Source of the DNA: Glycomyces terrestris
GTDB taxonomy: Bacteria > Actinomycetota > Actinomycetes > Mycobacteriales > Micromonosporaceae
DNA: 64,000 nt
Reading direction: 5' to 3'
Assembly (NCBI RefSeq): GCF_003933745.1
Contig: NZ_RSEB01000001.1
Coordinates: 434,001-498,000, forward strand
Each line of letters starts with the position of its first letter. The first letter of the stretch is position 1. Made by a program: the position numbers and the translations under genes. Of the stretch, positions 16,382 to 25,122 are shown in pieces. The notes beneath the pieces are model-generated. The model was not told where the DNA came from, searched no databases, and saw only the letters and a program-made list of their open reading frames with translations.

Positions 16382-17848
16382 TCAGTCGCAGACGCTCGGG
16401 TCGGAGCCGCTGTAGGAGTAGGTGATCGTGACGGTGTCGTCGAAGTCGGCCTCCTGCCCCGCGGCGGGGCTCTGGCCGATGACCTCGCAGTCGTCGTAGT
16501 AGGGGCCGAACAGGCCCTCCTGCTCGCCTTCGCGGGCGACCTCGGCGAAGCCGGCGCCGCCGAGGGCCTGAACCGCGTCGGCGGCGGTCATGCCGGCGAC
16601 GTCGGGGACGGTCCCGGACGTCGGCGCTTCGGACTCCTCAGTGGACGCTTCGCTCGTCTCCTCCTCGGCGGCTTCGGAGGTGGCGGCGGCGTGCGGGGAG
16701 CCGGGGGCCTCCTGGCCGCCGGCGCCGGAGCCGCCCTCGACGTCCTCGGTGGTCGCGGCCTCGCTCGTGGCGGCGGTCGCGGACCCGTCGGGGGTCTCGC
16801 TGGCGCTCGCTTCGGGCTGCGCGTCGCCGCCGAGCTGGTTGCCGTAGACGGCGCCGGCGGCGACCAGCGGCACGAGGACGGCGGCGAGGACGCCGACGCG
16901 GCGCATGGTGCGGCCGCGCGGGCGGGACTCGGCGGCGGCCGGGGCGTTGGCGAGCGCGACGATGCGGGCGCCGTCGGCGGCGGCGGCCTCGGGGTACGCG
17001 GGGACGACGGGTTCGAGGCCGGTGCGCTCGGCGAGGACCGTGGCGAGCAGCGGGGTGCGGCTGGCGCCGCCGACGAGGATGAGGCCGGTGACGGGCACGT
17101 CGGACTCGGCGATCGCGGCCGCGACGAGGTCGGCGCTCTGGAGGAGGAGCTCGCCGATGCACGACTCGACCTCGTCGCGCGTCAGGTGCAGATCGCGCTC
17201 TCCGATGGGCAGCGGCACGCCTGCCCTGGGGCGCTTGGAGATCAGCTCGCGGGCGGCGCGGATCTCGTCGAGGAGGGAGGCGCGCAGGACCTCCTCGTCG
17301 AGGTCGGCCGGAGCGCCGACGGTGTCCCAGAACTCGGGGTCGGTGTCGCGGTAGCGGCCCGAGAGGTAGGCGAAGAGGAGCTGGTCGAACTCGCGGCCGC
17401 CGACCTCGGCGGTGCTGGTCGAGCCGCGGTGCTGGAAGTCCTCCTCGCCGCGCACGACGACCGCGACGTCGAAGGTGCGCGCCCCGAGGTCGCACACGGC
17501 CAGTCCGGAGCCGGTCGCGAGTTCGCGGCCGAGGCCCTTGACGTAGCAGATCGCGGCGGCTTCGGGCGCGGCCATGACCTCGACCTCGCCGAGGCCGGCC
17601 TCCCCGGCGAGGTAGACGAGCTCCTGGCGGCGCGCCGCGCCCCAGGAGGCGGGCACGGCGAAGCCGACCGGGGCCGCTCCGGCGGCCTCGTCGCGGGCTT
17701 CCCGGACCCGTTCGAGGACGGTCTCCAGTGGCGCGTCGCCGTCGAGCCGGCGGATGTCGGTCTCCTGCTCGCCGCGTCGGATCGACACCGTGACGGTCGA
17801 GCTGCCGAGCTCGACGCCGATCGCGGACGCTCCCGGGGTGTGCTGCAT
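16382..17848 (-). CDS. membrane Hsp70-like ATPase with external PASTA domain
   Basis: 488 residues in four parts: an Hsp70/actin-type ATPase (about 1-305; GVELGSSTVTVSI phosphate-1 loop, LAVCDLGARTFDVAVV phosphate-2, LILVGGASRTPLL adenosine motif); a membrane helix (about 322-342, VGVLAAVLVPLVAAGAVYG); an acidic Ser/Thr/Glu linker (345-415); and one PASTA-like domain (416-488, VPDVAGMTAADAVQALGGAG). The Hsp70 substrate-binding domain is absent. PASTA domains bind peptidoglycan or muropeptides, so the protein may couple wall status to an internal ATPase. Two cysteines in the PASTA part could form a disulfide. It ends one base from the convergent Nudix fusion gene. Confidence 0.8.
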   Translation of the reverse strand: MQHTPGASAIGVELGSSTVTVSIRRGEQETDIRRLDGDAPLETVLERVREARDEAAGAAPVGFAVPASWGAARRQELVYLAGEAGLGEVEVMAAPEAAAICYVKGLGRELATGSGLAVCDLGARTFDVAVVVRGEEDFQHRGSTSTAEVGGREFDQLLFAYLSGRYRDTDPEFWDTVGAPADLDEEVLRASLLDEIRAARELISKRPRAGVPLPIGERDLHLTRDEVESCIGELLLQSADLVAAAIAESDVPVTGLILVGGASRTPLLATVLAERTGLEPVVPAYPEAAAADGARIVALANAPAAAESRPRGRTMRRVGVLAAVLVPLVAAGAVYGNQLGGDAQPEASASETPDGSATAATSEAATTEDVEGGSGAGGQEAPGSPHAAATSEAAEEETSEASTEESEAPTSGTVPDVAGMTAADAVQALGGAGFAEVAREGEQEGLFGPYYDDCEVIGQSPAAGQEADFDDTVTITYSYSGSDPSVCD

Positions 17849-17993
17849 GAGCCGAGTCTAGAACTCAGATAGACCGTCTTTGATCTACCTTGCACCCATT
17901 CCCCGTTACCTGCTGGAACACCCGATCCGATCGCTTTGCGTCTGAGCGCGGTCACACACGGTGGACGTCCATTGTGTCCGGCCCGGCGGGGGT

Positions 17994-19085
17994 TCAGGCG
18001 GCGGCGGGCGCGTCCTGGAGCGGGACGGGCTCGGGGCGCGGGCAGGTGCTCGCGACCGGGACCGCCTCACCGCTAGCGGCGGCGTCGAGGAGCGAGGTCA
18101 TGACGTCGAGGACGTGGTAGGCGAGTTCGCCGCTGGCGCGGAAGGGCGTCCCGGGCGGTGCGGCGGCGAGGTCGGCGAGGCCGTAGCCGCGCCCGGCGTT
18201 CCGGTAGCCGGCGGAGGCGGGGAGGGTGCGCCACTCGCCGCCGAGCGGGTGGAGCTCGACGTCGCCGTCGAAGTGGTTGGGGTCGGGCACGATGAGCGAC
18301 CCGTCGTGGCCGTGCACCTCGATGTTGGAGGCGCGGGTGGCGGTGGCGTCGAAGCTCATGACGAGGGTCGACAGGGCCCCGGACTCGTGGCGCAGGACGC
18401 CGGTGACGTGGGTGTCGACCTCGACCGGGACGGTCTCCCCGGCGCGGGGGCCGGAGCCGATGACGCGGGTGTCGCGGCTGCGGCTGGCGGCGCCGACGAC
18501 GGAGGCGACCGGGCCGAGGAGGGTGACGAGGGCGGTCACGTAGTAGGGCCCCATGTCGAGCAGGGGGCCGCCGCCGGGGACGTAGTAGAAGTCCGGGTTG
18601 GGGTGCCAGCGCTCGTGCCCGGGGGTGAGCATCATGGCGGTGGCGGCGACGGGGGTGCCGATGAGGCCGTCGTCGATCGCCTTGCGGGCGGTCTGGACGC
18701 CGGTGCCGAGGACGGTGTCGGGGGCGCAGCCGACGCGCACGCCGGCGGCGCGGGCCGCCTCCAGGATCGGCAGGGCTTCGGCGGGAGTGGAGGCGAGGGG
18801 CTTCTCGCCGTAGACGTGCTTGCCGTGGGCGATGGCCTTGAGGGCGATCTCGGCGTGGGCGGCGGGGATCGTGAGGTTGAGGACGAGGTCGACGTCGGGG
18901 TCGGCGAGGAGTTCGTCGACGCCGAGGGCGCGCACGCCCTGCGCGTCGGCGACGGCCTTGGCGCGGGCCTCGTCGAGGTCGGCGACGGCGGTGAGTCGCA
19001 CGGCGTCGAGGCGTTCGAAGGCGCTCAGGTACTGGCCGGAGATCGCCCCGGTGCCGACGATGCCGATCTTCAGCGGCTGGCCCAC
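17994..19085 (-). CDS. Gfo/Idh/MocA family oxidoreductase
   Basis: 363 residues. The Rossmann motif GIVGTGAIS, the VADLDEARAKAVA strand, GKHVYGEKPLA containing the conserved Lys, and the C-terminal domain (GGGPLLDMGPYYV, SFDATATRASNIEVHG) define the family: NAD(P)-dependent sugar or inositol dehydrogenases. A GTG at 19085 is taken as start, which overlaps the upstream ThuA gene by 16 bases; a later CTG is less likely. With ThuA it forms a LacI-controlled operon for oxidation of a carbohydrate, as in trehalose/sucrose ThuAB systems. The substrate is unknown. Confidence 0.87.
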   Translation of the reverse strand: MGQPLKIGIVGTGAISGQYLSAFERLDAVRLTAVADLDEARAKAVADAQGVRALGVDELLADPDVDLVLNLTIPAAHAEIALKAIAHGKHVYGEKPLASTPAEALPILEAARAAGVRVGCAPDTVLGTGVQTARKAIDDGLIGTPVAATAMMLTPGHERWHPNPDFYYVPGGGPLLDMGPYYVTALVTLLGPVASVVGAASRSRDTRVIGSGPRAGETVPVEVDTHVTGVLRHESGALSTLVMSFDATATRASNIEVHGHDGSLIVPDPNHFDGDVELHPLGGEWRTLPASAGYRNAGRGYGLADLAAAPPGTPFRASGELAYHVLDVMTSLLDAAASGEAVPVASTCPRPEPVPLQDAPAAA

Positions 19086-19777
19086 AGGAGGCCCCTTTCG
19101 ATGATGGTGCGGACGTTGGCGTCGGCGAGGACGCCCATGTCGTGGCCGGGGGTGGCGACGAAGATGCGGCCCTCGCCCCACAGGCGGGTCCACACGGCCG
19201 GGCAGGTGACGGGGCGGTGCCAGGGGTGGTAGGGGGTGACGGGGATGGTGGTGGTGGCGAGGACGTCGTTCAGCTCGTCGGAGAGGACCCAGTACTGCTC
19301 GGTGTGGAGGTCGAAGTCCTTGATGCCCTTGACGATCGGGTGGTCGGCCTGCTCGGGCACGATGTTGACGGTGTAGTGGGTGAAGCAGTCGGCGGCCTCG
19401 CCCTTGAGCTCCTCGCGGGGCGCGCGGGTGGGGTGGGTGGCGAACTGGCCGCCGATGAACTGGAGGTAGTCCGAGCTCTCGCGGTAGGAGTCGGCGATGC
19501 CGCCGTGCCAGCCGGCCATGCCGGTGCCGTGCTCGACGGCGCCGATGAGGCCCTTGAGCTCGTCGCGGTCGATCTTGTTCATGGTGTTGGTCTGGACGAT
19601 GAGGTCGACCGTGGCCATGTACCCCTCGTCGGCGTAGACGGCGGTGGTGTCCTCGACGCGGACCTCGTAGTCGTGGTCGCGGAGGAACGGCAGGAACGAG
19701 TCGGTCGCCTCGACGGGCTGGTGCCCGTCCCAGCCGCCGCGCACGACCAGCGCGCGCTTGCTCCCAGTTGTCGCCAT
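19070..19777 (-). CDS. ThuA-like domain protein
   Basis: 235 residues. RALVVRGGWDGHQPVEATDSF at the start, AGWHGGIADSYRESSDYLQFIGGQF in the middle and TRLWGEGRIFVATPGHD near the end are the landmarks of the ThuA fold, a glutamine-amidotransferase-like domain that works with Gfo/Idh oxidoreductases in sugar catabolism. There is no signal peptide, so it is cytosolic. It is the first gene of a two-gene operon, starts 13 bases from the nearer of two LacI operators, and faces the lacI-type gene that probably represses it. Confidence 0.85.
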   Translation of the reverse strand: MATTGSKRALVVRGGWDGHQPVEATDSFLPFLRDHDYEVRVEDTTAVYADEGYMATVDLIVQTNTMNKIDRDELKGLIGAVEHGTGMAGWHGGIADSYRESSDYLQFIGGQFATHPTRAPREELKGEAADCFTHYTVNIVPEQADHPIVKGIKDFDLHTEQYWVLSDELNDVLATTTIPVTPYHPWHRPVTCPAVWTRLWGEGRIFVATPGHDMGVLADANVRTIIERGLLWASR

Positions 19778-19789
19778 GCAGGGCTCCCA

Positions 19790-19803
19790 AAGTTGCGCAA
19801 CTT
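19790..19803. promoter_or_regulatory. LacI-type operator 1
   Basis: Perfect palindrome AAGTTGCGCAACTT, just upstream of the ThuA gene. An identical copy lies 87 bp away near the regulator. Confidence 0.8.
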
Positions 19804-19876
19804 CAGCGCCGGTCGGCGCTTCGCGGTTCATTATGTCAAGAGTTTCGCGCGCTATCCAGTGCCTTTCACCGGCGCG

Positions 19877-19890
19877 AAGTTGCGCAACTT
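19877..19890. promoter_or_regulatory. LacI-type operator 2, over the regulator's -35 box
   Basis: A second AAGTTGCGCAACTT. Its TTGCGC (19880-19885) sits 18 bp before a TATGCT -10 box, so a bound repressor would block the regulator's own promoter. This implies autoregulation. Confidence 0.8.
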
Positions 19891-19903
19891 TTCGAGTGCT
19901 CGG

Positions 19904-19909
19904 TATGCT
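19904..19909 (+). promoter_or_regulatory. -10 box of the LacI-type gene, leaderless
   Basis: TATGCT ends six bases before the ATG at 19916 and is 18 bp from TTGCGC. Confidence 0.55.
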
Positions 19910-19915
19910 CGCGGC

Positions 19916-20947
19916 ATGGAGAACGCGCGACGGACGACCCTCGCCGACGTGGCCGAGGCGGCGGGCACGACGGTGCCGACCGCCTCGAAGGTGCTCTCCG
20001 GGCGCTCGGACGTCTCGGCCGCGACGCGGGCCCGGGTCATGCGGGCCGTGGCCGAGCTCGGGTACCGCGGCCGCTCGGGCCGCGGCGCGGTCCCGCGTCT
20101 CGACCGTCCGTCGCTTGTGGACCTGGTGTTGAGCGGGGTGGAGGGGACGTGGGCCAACCGGGCCCTCAGTGGCGTCGAGCGCGCCGCCACCGCGGCCGGC
20201 GTCGACCTCGTCCTGACCGTCGCGCACCCGGACGGCGCGTGGCTCACCCGGCTCCTGGAGCGGAACCTGCGCGGCGCGGTCCTCGCCCTCGTCGACGTCA
20301 CCGCGGAGCAGCTCGCAACCCTCGCCGCCGCGCGGGTCCCGGTCGTCCTGCTCGACCCGGTGGCGCCGCCGCCGAGCACCGTCGCGAGCGTGGGCGCCGC
20401 GAACTGGGCCGGCGGCCGGGCCGCCGCCGAGCACCTCCTCGGACTCGGGCACGAGCGCCTCGCCGTCCTCGGCGCCGACCGCAGGCACCTGTTCACGCAG
20501 GCGCGCGTCGACGGGTTCCGTTCGGCCGCGGCGCAGGCGGGCCGCGACGTGGAGGTCAGGTACATCGAGTGGACGGCGACCGGCGCGGCCGACGCCGCCG
20601 CGGCGCTCCTCGCCGGCCCCGACCGGCCCACGGCCGTGTTCGCGTGCACCGACAACATCGCGGTCGGCGTCTACGACGCCGCCGAGGCGCTCGGCCTGCG
20701 CCTCCCCGAGGACGTCAGCGTCGTCGGCTTCGACGACCTTCCCGAGGTGCAGTGGCTGCGCCCCGCGCTCACCACCGTCCACCAGCCGATCAGCGAGATG
20801 GGCGAGGCCGCCATGCGGATGCTCCTGCGCATCGTCGCCGACCCGCCCCCGCTCGCCCCGCGCGAGGAGCTCGCGACCCAGCTGGTGGTCCGCGGCTCCA
20901 CCGCGCCCCCGCGCCGAGCGGTCCGGACCGGCATCCGCGGGGAGTAA
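19916..20947 (+). CDS. LacI family transcriptional regulator
   Basis: 343 residues. The helix-turn-helix TTLADVAEAAGTTVPTASKV lies at about 7-26, with the hinge region near 50-60, and a periplasmic-binding-protein-like effector domain follows (SVVGFDDLPEVQWLRPALTT near the end is characteristic). The ATG fits a leaderless promoter. Two identical palindromes in the divergent region make it the likely repressor of the ThuA/Gfo-Idh operon and of itself. The inducer would be a sugar related to that pathway. Confidence 0.92.
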   Translation: MENARRTTLADVAEAAGTTVPTASKVLSGRSDVSAATRARVMRAVAELGYRGRSGRGAVPRLDRPSLVDLVLSGVEGTWANRALSGVERAATAAGVDLVLTVAHPDGAWLTRLLERNLRGAVLALVDVTAEQLATLAAARVPVVLLDPVAPPPSTVASVGAANWAGGRAAAEHLLGLGHERLAVLGADRRHLFTQARVDGFRSAAAQAGRDVEVRYIEWTATGAADAAAALLAGPDRPTAVFACTDNIAVGVYDAAEALGLRLPEDVSVVGFDDLPEVQWLRPALTTVHQPISEMGEAAMRMLLRIVADPPPLAPREELATQLVVRGSTAPPRRAVRTGIRGE

Positions 20948-21019
20948 CCGTGTCGCTCCGGTGCATTAGGGTGGAGGCAGGCACATGCGGGCGATTCGGC
21001 TTTTGGGTGGGAGCGGCCA

Positions 21020-22810
21020 TTGCGCACCGGGCAGGTAGTGGGCGGCAGGTACCGGCTGGAGGCGCGCCTCGGATCGGGCAGCCAGGGCGAGGTCTGGCGC
21101 GCCGCCGACCTCCGGCTCCACGAACGCGCCGTCGCCCTCAAGCGGGCCCTCACCGGCGGTGACGCGTCCGCCGCGGCGAAGGTCCGCAAGGAGTCCGAGG
21201 TCCTCGCCAGCCTCAACCACCCCAACGTCGTCACCGTCCACGACGCCGTCGAGGAGGACGGCGACTGGTGGATCGTCATGGAGTTCGTCTCCGGCCGGTC
21301 CCTCGCCGACCTCGGCACCGTCACCGCCGACGAGGCCGCCCGCTACGGCGCCCAGCTCGCCGGCGGCCTGGAGGCCGTGCACGCCAAGGGCATCCTGCAC
21401 CGCGACATCAAACCCGCCAACGTCCTCGTCACCGAGCAGGGCCAGGCCAAACTCGCGGACTTCGGCATCGCCCGGCAGGTGCACGCCGAACCCACCCTCA
21501 CCGGCACCGGGGTCGTCACCGGGACGCCCGGATACGTCGCCCCCGAAGTCGTGCGCGGCGGGCGCTACACCGCCGCCGCCGACGTGTTCTCCTTGGGCGC
21601 CACCCTCTTCCACGCCGTCGAGGGCACCTCGCCGTTCGGGGAGGGCAACGCCCACGCCCTGCTGTGGCGCACCGCCCAGGGCGACCGTGTCGAGCCCAGG
21701 CGCGCTGGAGCGCTCGAGCCCGTCCTGGACCGGCTCCTCGACGGCGACCCCAAGCGGCGCATCAGGATCGCGGAAGCGCACGCCGAACTCGCCCGCCTCT
21801 CCGGGCAACCGGTGGCCGCCCGCCGCGCGGACCGGCGCCGCGGCTGGATCTGGGCCGCGGCCGTCGCCTCCGCGCTCGTCGTCCTCGCCGCCGTCGTCTG
21901 GCCCGCCCTCCGACCGGCCGAGTCCGGCGGCGAACCCGGCGACGGCACCCCGCGCGGCGGCGTCCCCGTGGACTACATCGGCGACCCCCGGACCGCCGAT
22001 CCGTGCTCGCTGCTCGACGCGGAGGCGCTCGGCGCCTACGGCCGCTCCCGGCTCGACACCGACAACGGCAACTTCGGCCAGTGCGACGTCGTCCTGGACA
22101 CCGACGCGGGCTGGGTGTACGTCGAGCTGTACTTCTATGTCAGCCAGGGCGAGCCCGAGCCCGGTCCGACCACCATGTCCGGTCCGATCGGCGTCATCCG
22201 CTACGAAGGCGACCACGAGGAGTGCCAGCGCACCCTGGTCCTGCCCGACGGGTCCACCTTCATCTCGATCGAGACGCGCCAGGACGAGAGCGGCGAGAGC
22301 GACCTGTGCGCCATCGGCGAGACCGCCACCGAGACCGCGCTCGCCATCCTCGCCGCGGGCGAGATCCCGCGCCGCACGATCGAGGACCCGTCCTCGCTGT
22401 ACGCCCTCGACGCGTGCGAACTGCTCGAAGGCGAAGGGCTGGAACGGTTCCCGGGCGTCAACGCCCATGAGCCGCTCCGGGCCTTCGGCGGCTGGGGCTG
22501 CGACTGGTACAGCACCACCAGCGACCGCGAGCTCCGGCTCGTGTTCGACCGCTCCGACCCGCCGACCGCCGCCGACGGCACCCTCATCCAGGCCCACGAC
22601 CGGACCGCGATCATCCAGGGCGACCACTGGGGCGAGGGGTCCTGCCTGGTGAGCATCGCCCACCGCACCTATCCGAGCGGTGACGGCGACGGCACCACCA
22701 CCACCGAGTTCCTGCGCGTCCTCGTCTCCGGCGACGACCCCGAGGAGGAGCTGTGCGCCTTGGCGACCGACATCGCCCAGCCCGCGGCCAAGGCGCTCCC
22801 CGACGCCTGA
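21020..22810 (+). CDS. transmembrane Ser/Thr protein kinase with duplicated sensor domain
   Basis: 596 residues. A TTG at 21020 behind GGGAG gives MRTGQVVGGRYRLEARLG, a usual kinase N-terminus. Kinase motifs: GSGSQGEV, K41, HRDIKPAN with D129, DFG with D147 and the APEV segment; all key residues are present, so it should be active. A helix at about 275-297 crosses the membrane. The external part (300-596) contains two related modules starting DPCSLLDAEAL and DACELLEGEGL, each with a Cys-containing DUF3558-like pattern (GQCDVV and WGCDWY). It lies 60 bases before the FHA gene, its likely partner. Confidence 0.88.
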   Translation: MRTGQVVGGRYRLEARLGSGSQGEVWRAADLRLHERAVALKRALTGGDASAAAKVRKESEVLASLNHPNVVTVHDAVEEDGDWWIVMEFVSGRSLADLGTVTADEAARYGAQLAGGLEAVHAKGILHRDIKPANVLVTEQGQAKLADFGIARQVHAEPTLTGTGVVTGTPGYVAPEVVRGGRYTAAADVFSLGATLFHAVEGTSPFGEGNAHALLWRTAQGDRVEPRRAGALEPVLDRLLDGDPKRRIRIAEAHAELARLSGQPVAARRADRRRGWIWAAAVASALVVLAAVVWPALRPAESGGEPGDGTPRGGVPVDYIGDPRTADPCSLLDAEALGAYGRSRLDTDNGNFGQCDVVLDTDAGWVYVELYFYVSQGEPEPGPTTMSGPIGVIRYEGDHEECQRTLVLPDGSTFISIETRQDESGESDLCAIGETATETALAILAAGEIPRRTIEDPSSLYALDACELLEGEGLERFPGVNAHEPLRAFGGWGCDWYSTTSDRELRLVFDRSDPPTAADGTLIQAHDRTAIIQGDHWGEGSCLVSIAHRTYPSGDGDGTTTTEFLRVLVSGDDPEEELCALATDIAQPAAKALPDA

Positions 22811-22870
22811 TCCGGGAGTGGTCCCGAGCCGGCGTGGCAAGGTGGGCGCTGAAGGAATCCGGAGGACGAC

Positions 22871-23665
22871 ATGACCGATCTCTCGCAGGTGGAGGGCCTG
22901 GAGCCCCTGCCGCCCGACCATGCGAGCCTCGCGTTCGGGGTCGCCGACACGACCCCCGGCACCCTCTATGCGCTCTCCGTCTCCGGCGGCGTGCGCTTCC
23001 GCCCCAAGGAGGAGCGAATCGTCCTCTTCGGACGGAACCGCCCGGAGGTGCACGTCTGCGTCGGTGAGGACGACCGCCGCGTCAGCCGCAGCCACGGGCG
23101 TCTCGCCCGCCGCGGCGACCACTGGTGGCTCACCAACACCGGGCACCTGCCGCTCCAGCTCCCCGGCTCGCGCACCCTCTTCCCCGAGGACGAGCCCTTC
23201 CCCGTGCAGACCGGTTACACGCCCGTCTTCATCTCCGGCACCGCCCGCCGCCGCCACCTCGTCGAGCTGTACGTCTCCGGCGACGACGGCCGCCTCCCGC
23301 CGCCCGCGCCCGACGCCGCGACTCTCAAGGACCGCCCGTGGCGCCTGGACGCGGACGAGCGGCTCGCCCTCGTCTGCCTCGCCCAGCGATACCTGCTCCA
23401 CGAGGCCTATCCGCAGCCGGTGTCGTGGAAGCAGGTCGCGGCCGAGCTCACCGAACTCGGCTTCGAGGGGAACTGGCGCCCGAAGCGGGTCGAGCACCTG
23501 GTCGCGAAGGTGCGCCAGCGCCTCTCGGGCGCGGGCGTCCCGGGCCTCACCCGCGAGGAGGTCGGCGAGCCGGTCGGCAACATGCTCAACCACAACCTCA
23601 TCACCGAACTCCTCCACACCCGCACGCTCGTCCCGCCCGACCTGCGTGTCCTCGGCGACGACTGA
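22871..23665 (+). CDS. FHA domain protein
   Basis: 264 residues; start preceded by CGGAGG. An FHA-like fold spans about 30-125: FGRNRPEVHVCVGEDDRRVSRSHGRLARRG contains the GR, SRSH and G positions used to bind phosphothreonine. The C-terminal 110 residues form a helical domain (ERLALVCLAQRYLL, WKQVAAELTELGF, RVEHLVAKVRQRLSGAG) resembling a winged-helix-like segment seen in some actinobacterial FHA proteins. It is encoded immediately after the kinase and would read the phosphorylation it produces. The output is unknown. Confidence 0.85.
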   Translation: MTDLSQVEGLEPLPPDHASLAFGVADTTPGTLYALSVSGGVRFRPKEERIVLFGRNRPEVHVCVGEDDRRVSRSHGRLARRGDHWWLTNTGHLPLQLPGSRTLFPEDEPFPVQTGYTPVFISGTARRRHLVELYVSGDDGRLPPPAPDAATLKDRPWRLDADERLALVCLAQRYLLHEAYPQPVSWKQVAAELTELGFEGNWRPKRVEHLVAKVRQRLSGAGVPGLTREEVGEPVGNMLNHNLITELLHTRTLVPPDLRVLGDD

Positions 23666-23711
23666 GGCCCGATCCCCGGCGCGGCGGGCCGCGATGGGTC
23701 AGACTGCTTCC

Positions 23712-24092
23712 ATGTTGCTCATCGTTCAGATCCTCGCCGCGATCGCCGGCCTCGTGCACGTCTACATCTGGGTCATGGAGAGCCTGCGCTTCGCCGACCC
23801 GAAGGTCCACCGCGGCACGTTCAAGACCGACTCGGCCGACCTCGCCGCCGTGACCCCGTGGGCGTTCAACCAGGGCTGGTACAACCTCTTCCTCGCGGTC
23901 GGGGCGCTCGCGGGCGCGGTCCTGGTGCGCTCCGAGCCGCCGGTGGGGTGGACGCTCGTCGTGTTCGCGTGCGGCTCGATGCTGCTGGCGGCGCTGGTGC
24001 TGGTGGCCCGGGACCGGTCGATGGCCGCGGCGGCGCTCAAGCAGGGCATGTTTCCCCTGCTGGCGCTGGTGTTCTCGCTGACGCAGCTGTGA
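23712..24092 (+). CDS. DUF1304 family membrane protein
   Basis: 126 residues with four helices. IAGLVHVYIWVMESLRF and AFNQGWYNLFLAVGALAG are characteristic of DUF1304 (YqjF-like), a small integral membrane family of unknown function. An alternative ATG at 23694 adds six residues. Transcribed in the same direction as the kinase/FHA pair, 46 bases after it. Confidence 0.82.
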   Translation: MLLIVQILAAIAGLVHVYIWVMESLRFADPKVHRGTFKTDSADLAAVTPWAFNQGWYNLFLAVGALAGAVLVRSEPPVGWTLVVFACGSMLLAALVLVARDRSMAAAALKQGMFPLLALVFSLTQL

Positions 24093-24149
24093 TCTTGTAG
24101 GCTGGCGGCGCCCCCTCGAGAGCGTTTCCCTCGAAGACTGGAGTCCCCC

Positions 24150-24569
24150 GTGGCCTATCCGCCCGCCCCGCAACACGTCCTCAAGGTCAGGTACAAGACG
24201 TGGTACCCGGTGCTGTGCACCGTCGTCGGCGCCCTGTGGGCCGTCGTCGGCCTGCTGAACGCGCTGGCCGGCGCCTTCGCGATCGGCATCGTGACCGGTC
24301 CGCTGTTCCTGCTCATCGGCATCCTGACGTTCACGAACCCGTACCTCTCGTACGAGCCGGCGACCGGCGCGCTCCACATGCACTCGCCGCTGGGCTTCCG
24401 GGCCGCGACGTACGGCCCGGCGAAGGGCGAGCGGCTGTGGTTCGACGGCACGAACCTGCTGCGGATCAAGGCCGACGGCGGCCAGAAGCGCGTGAACGTG
24501 AAGATCGGCCGACCCGAGGACGTGGGCCAGGTGCTCCAGGCGGTGGCGGCCGCGCAGCAGGTGCGGTAG
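24150..24569 (+). CDS. hypothetical two-helix membrane protein
   Basis: 139 residues from a GTG. Two hydrophobic helices (about 19-42 and 46-65) separated by a tight Gly turn are followed by a soluble C-terminal domain of about 70 residues (YLSYEPATGALHMHSPLGF, then RLWFDGTNLLRIK), which looks like a small PH-like beta domain. Not assigned to a named family. A TAGGCT at about 24098 could be its promoter. The stop is six bases before kptA, so the two are probably co-transcribed. Confidence 0.6.
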   Translation: MAYPPAPQHVLKVRYKTWYPVLCTVVGALWAVVGLLNALAGAFAIGIVTGPLFLLIGILTFTNPYLSYEPATGALHMHSPLGFRAATYGPAKGERLWFDGTNLLRIKADGGQKRVNVKIGRPEDVGQVLQAVAAAQQVR

Positions 24570-24575
24570 GCCGCG

Positions 24576-25118
24576 ATGGACGACCGGCGGCTGGTCAAGG
24601 TCTCGAAGTACCTCTCGCGGCACCTGCGGCACGATCCGCAGCGGCTCGGGATCGAGCTCGACGAGCACGGCTGGGTCGAGGTCGAGGCGCTGCTGGCGGC
24701 GCTGGAGCGGCAGCGCTTCCGGCTCAGCCGCGAGGAGCTCGATGAGGTCGTGGAGCGCAACGACAAGCGGCGCTTCACGATCCGCGACGGCCGCATCCGG
24801 GCGAACCAGGGCCACACGGTCGCGGTCGACCTGGCGCTGGACCCGGTCGAGCCGCCCGCCGAGCTGTTCCACGGCACCGCCGAGGGCTTCCTGGAGTCGA
24901 TCCGCGAGGAGGGCCTCAAGGCGATGGCCCGCCACGCCGTGCACCTCTCCCCCGACTACGCGACCGCGGTCCGGGTCGGCTCGCGCCGCGGCAGGCCGGT
25001 GGTCCTGGTGGTCGACGCGGCCCGCATGACCGCCGAGGGCTGCGTGTTCTACCGCTCGGAGAACGGCGTGTGGCTGACGGAGTCGGTGCCGCCGTGGGCG
25101 ATCGCGTTCCCCGAGTAG
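24576..25118 (+). CDS. kptA: RNA 2'-phosphotransferase (Tpt1/KptA)
   Basis: 180 residues covering the whole KptA fold: KVSKYLSRHLRHDPQRLGIE at the N-terminus with the catalytic Arg-His-x-x-Arg, the winged-helix VEVEALLAAL, FHGTAEGFLESIREEGL, and RHAVHLSPD and VFYRSENGVWLTESVPPW near the end. The enzyme moves an internal RNA 2'-phosphate to NAD+. In fungi it completes tRNA splicing; bacteria have no such introns, and the bacterial role is thought to be RNA or nucleotide end metabolism. It follows a small membrane protein gene by six bases. Confidence 0.92.
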   Translation: MDDRRLVKVSKYLSRHLRHDPQRLGIELDEHGWVEVEALLAALERQRFRLSREELDEVVERNDKRRFTIRDGRIRANQGHTVAVDLALDPVEPPAELFHGTAEGFLESIREEGLKAMARHAVHLSPDYATAVRVGSRRGRPVVLVVDAARMTAEGCVFYRSENGVWLTESVPPWAIAFPE

Positions 25119-25122
25119 CGCT

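Noticed and set aside
20966-23617. An 883-codon minus-strand open frame opposite the kinase and FHA genes
   Set aside because: Low-complexity antisense of clear kinase and FHA genes.
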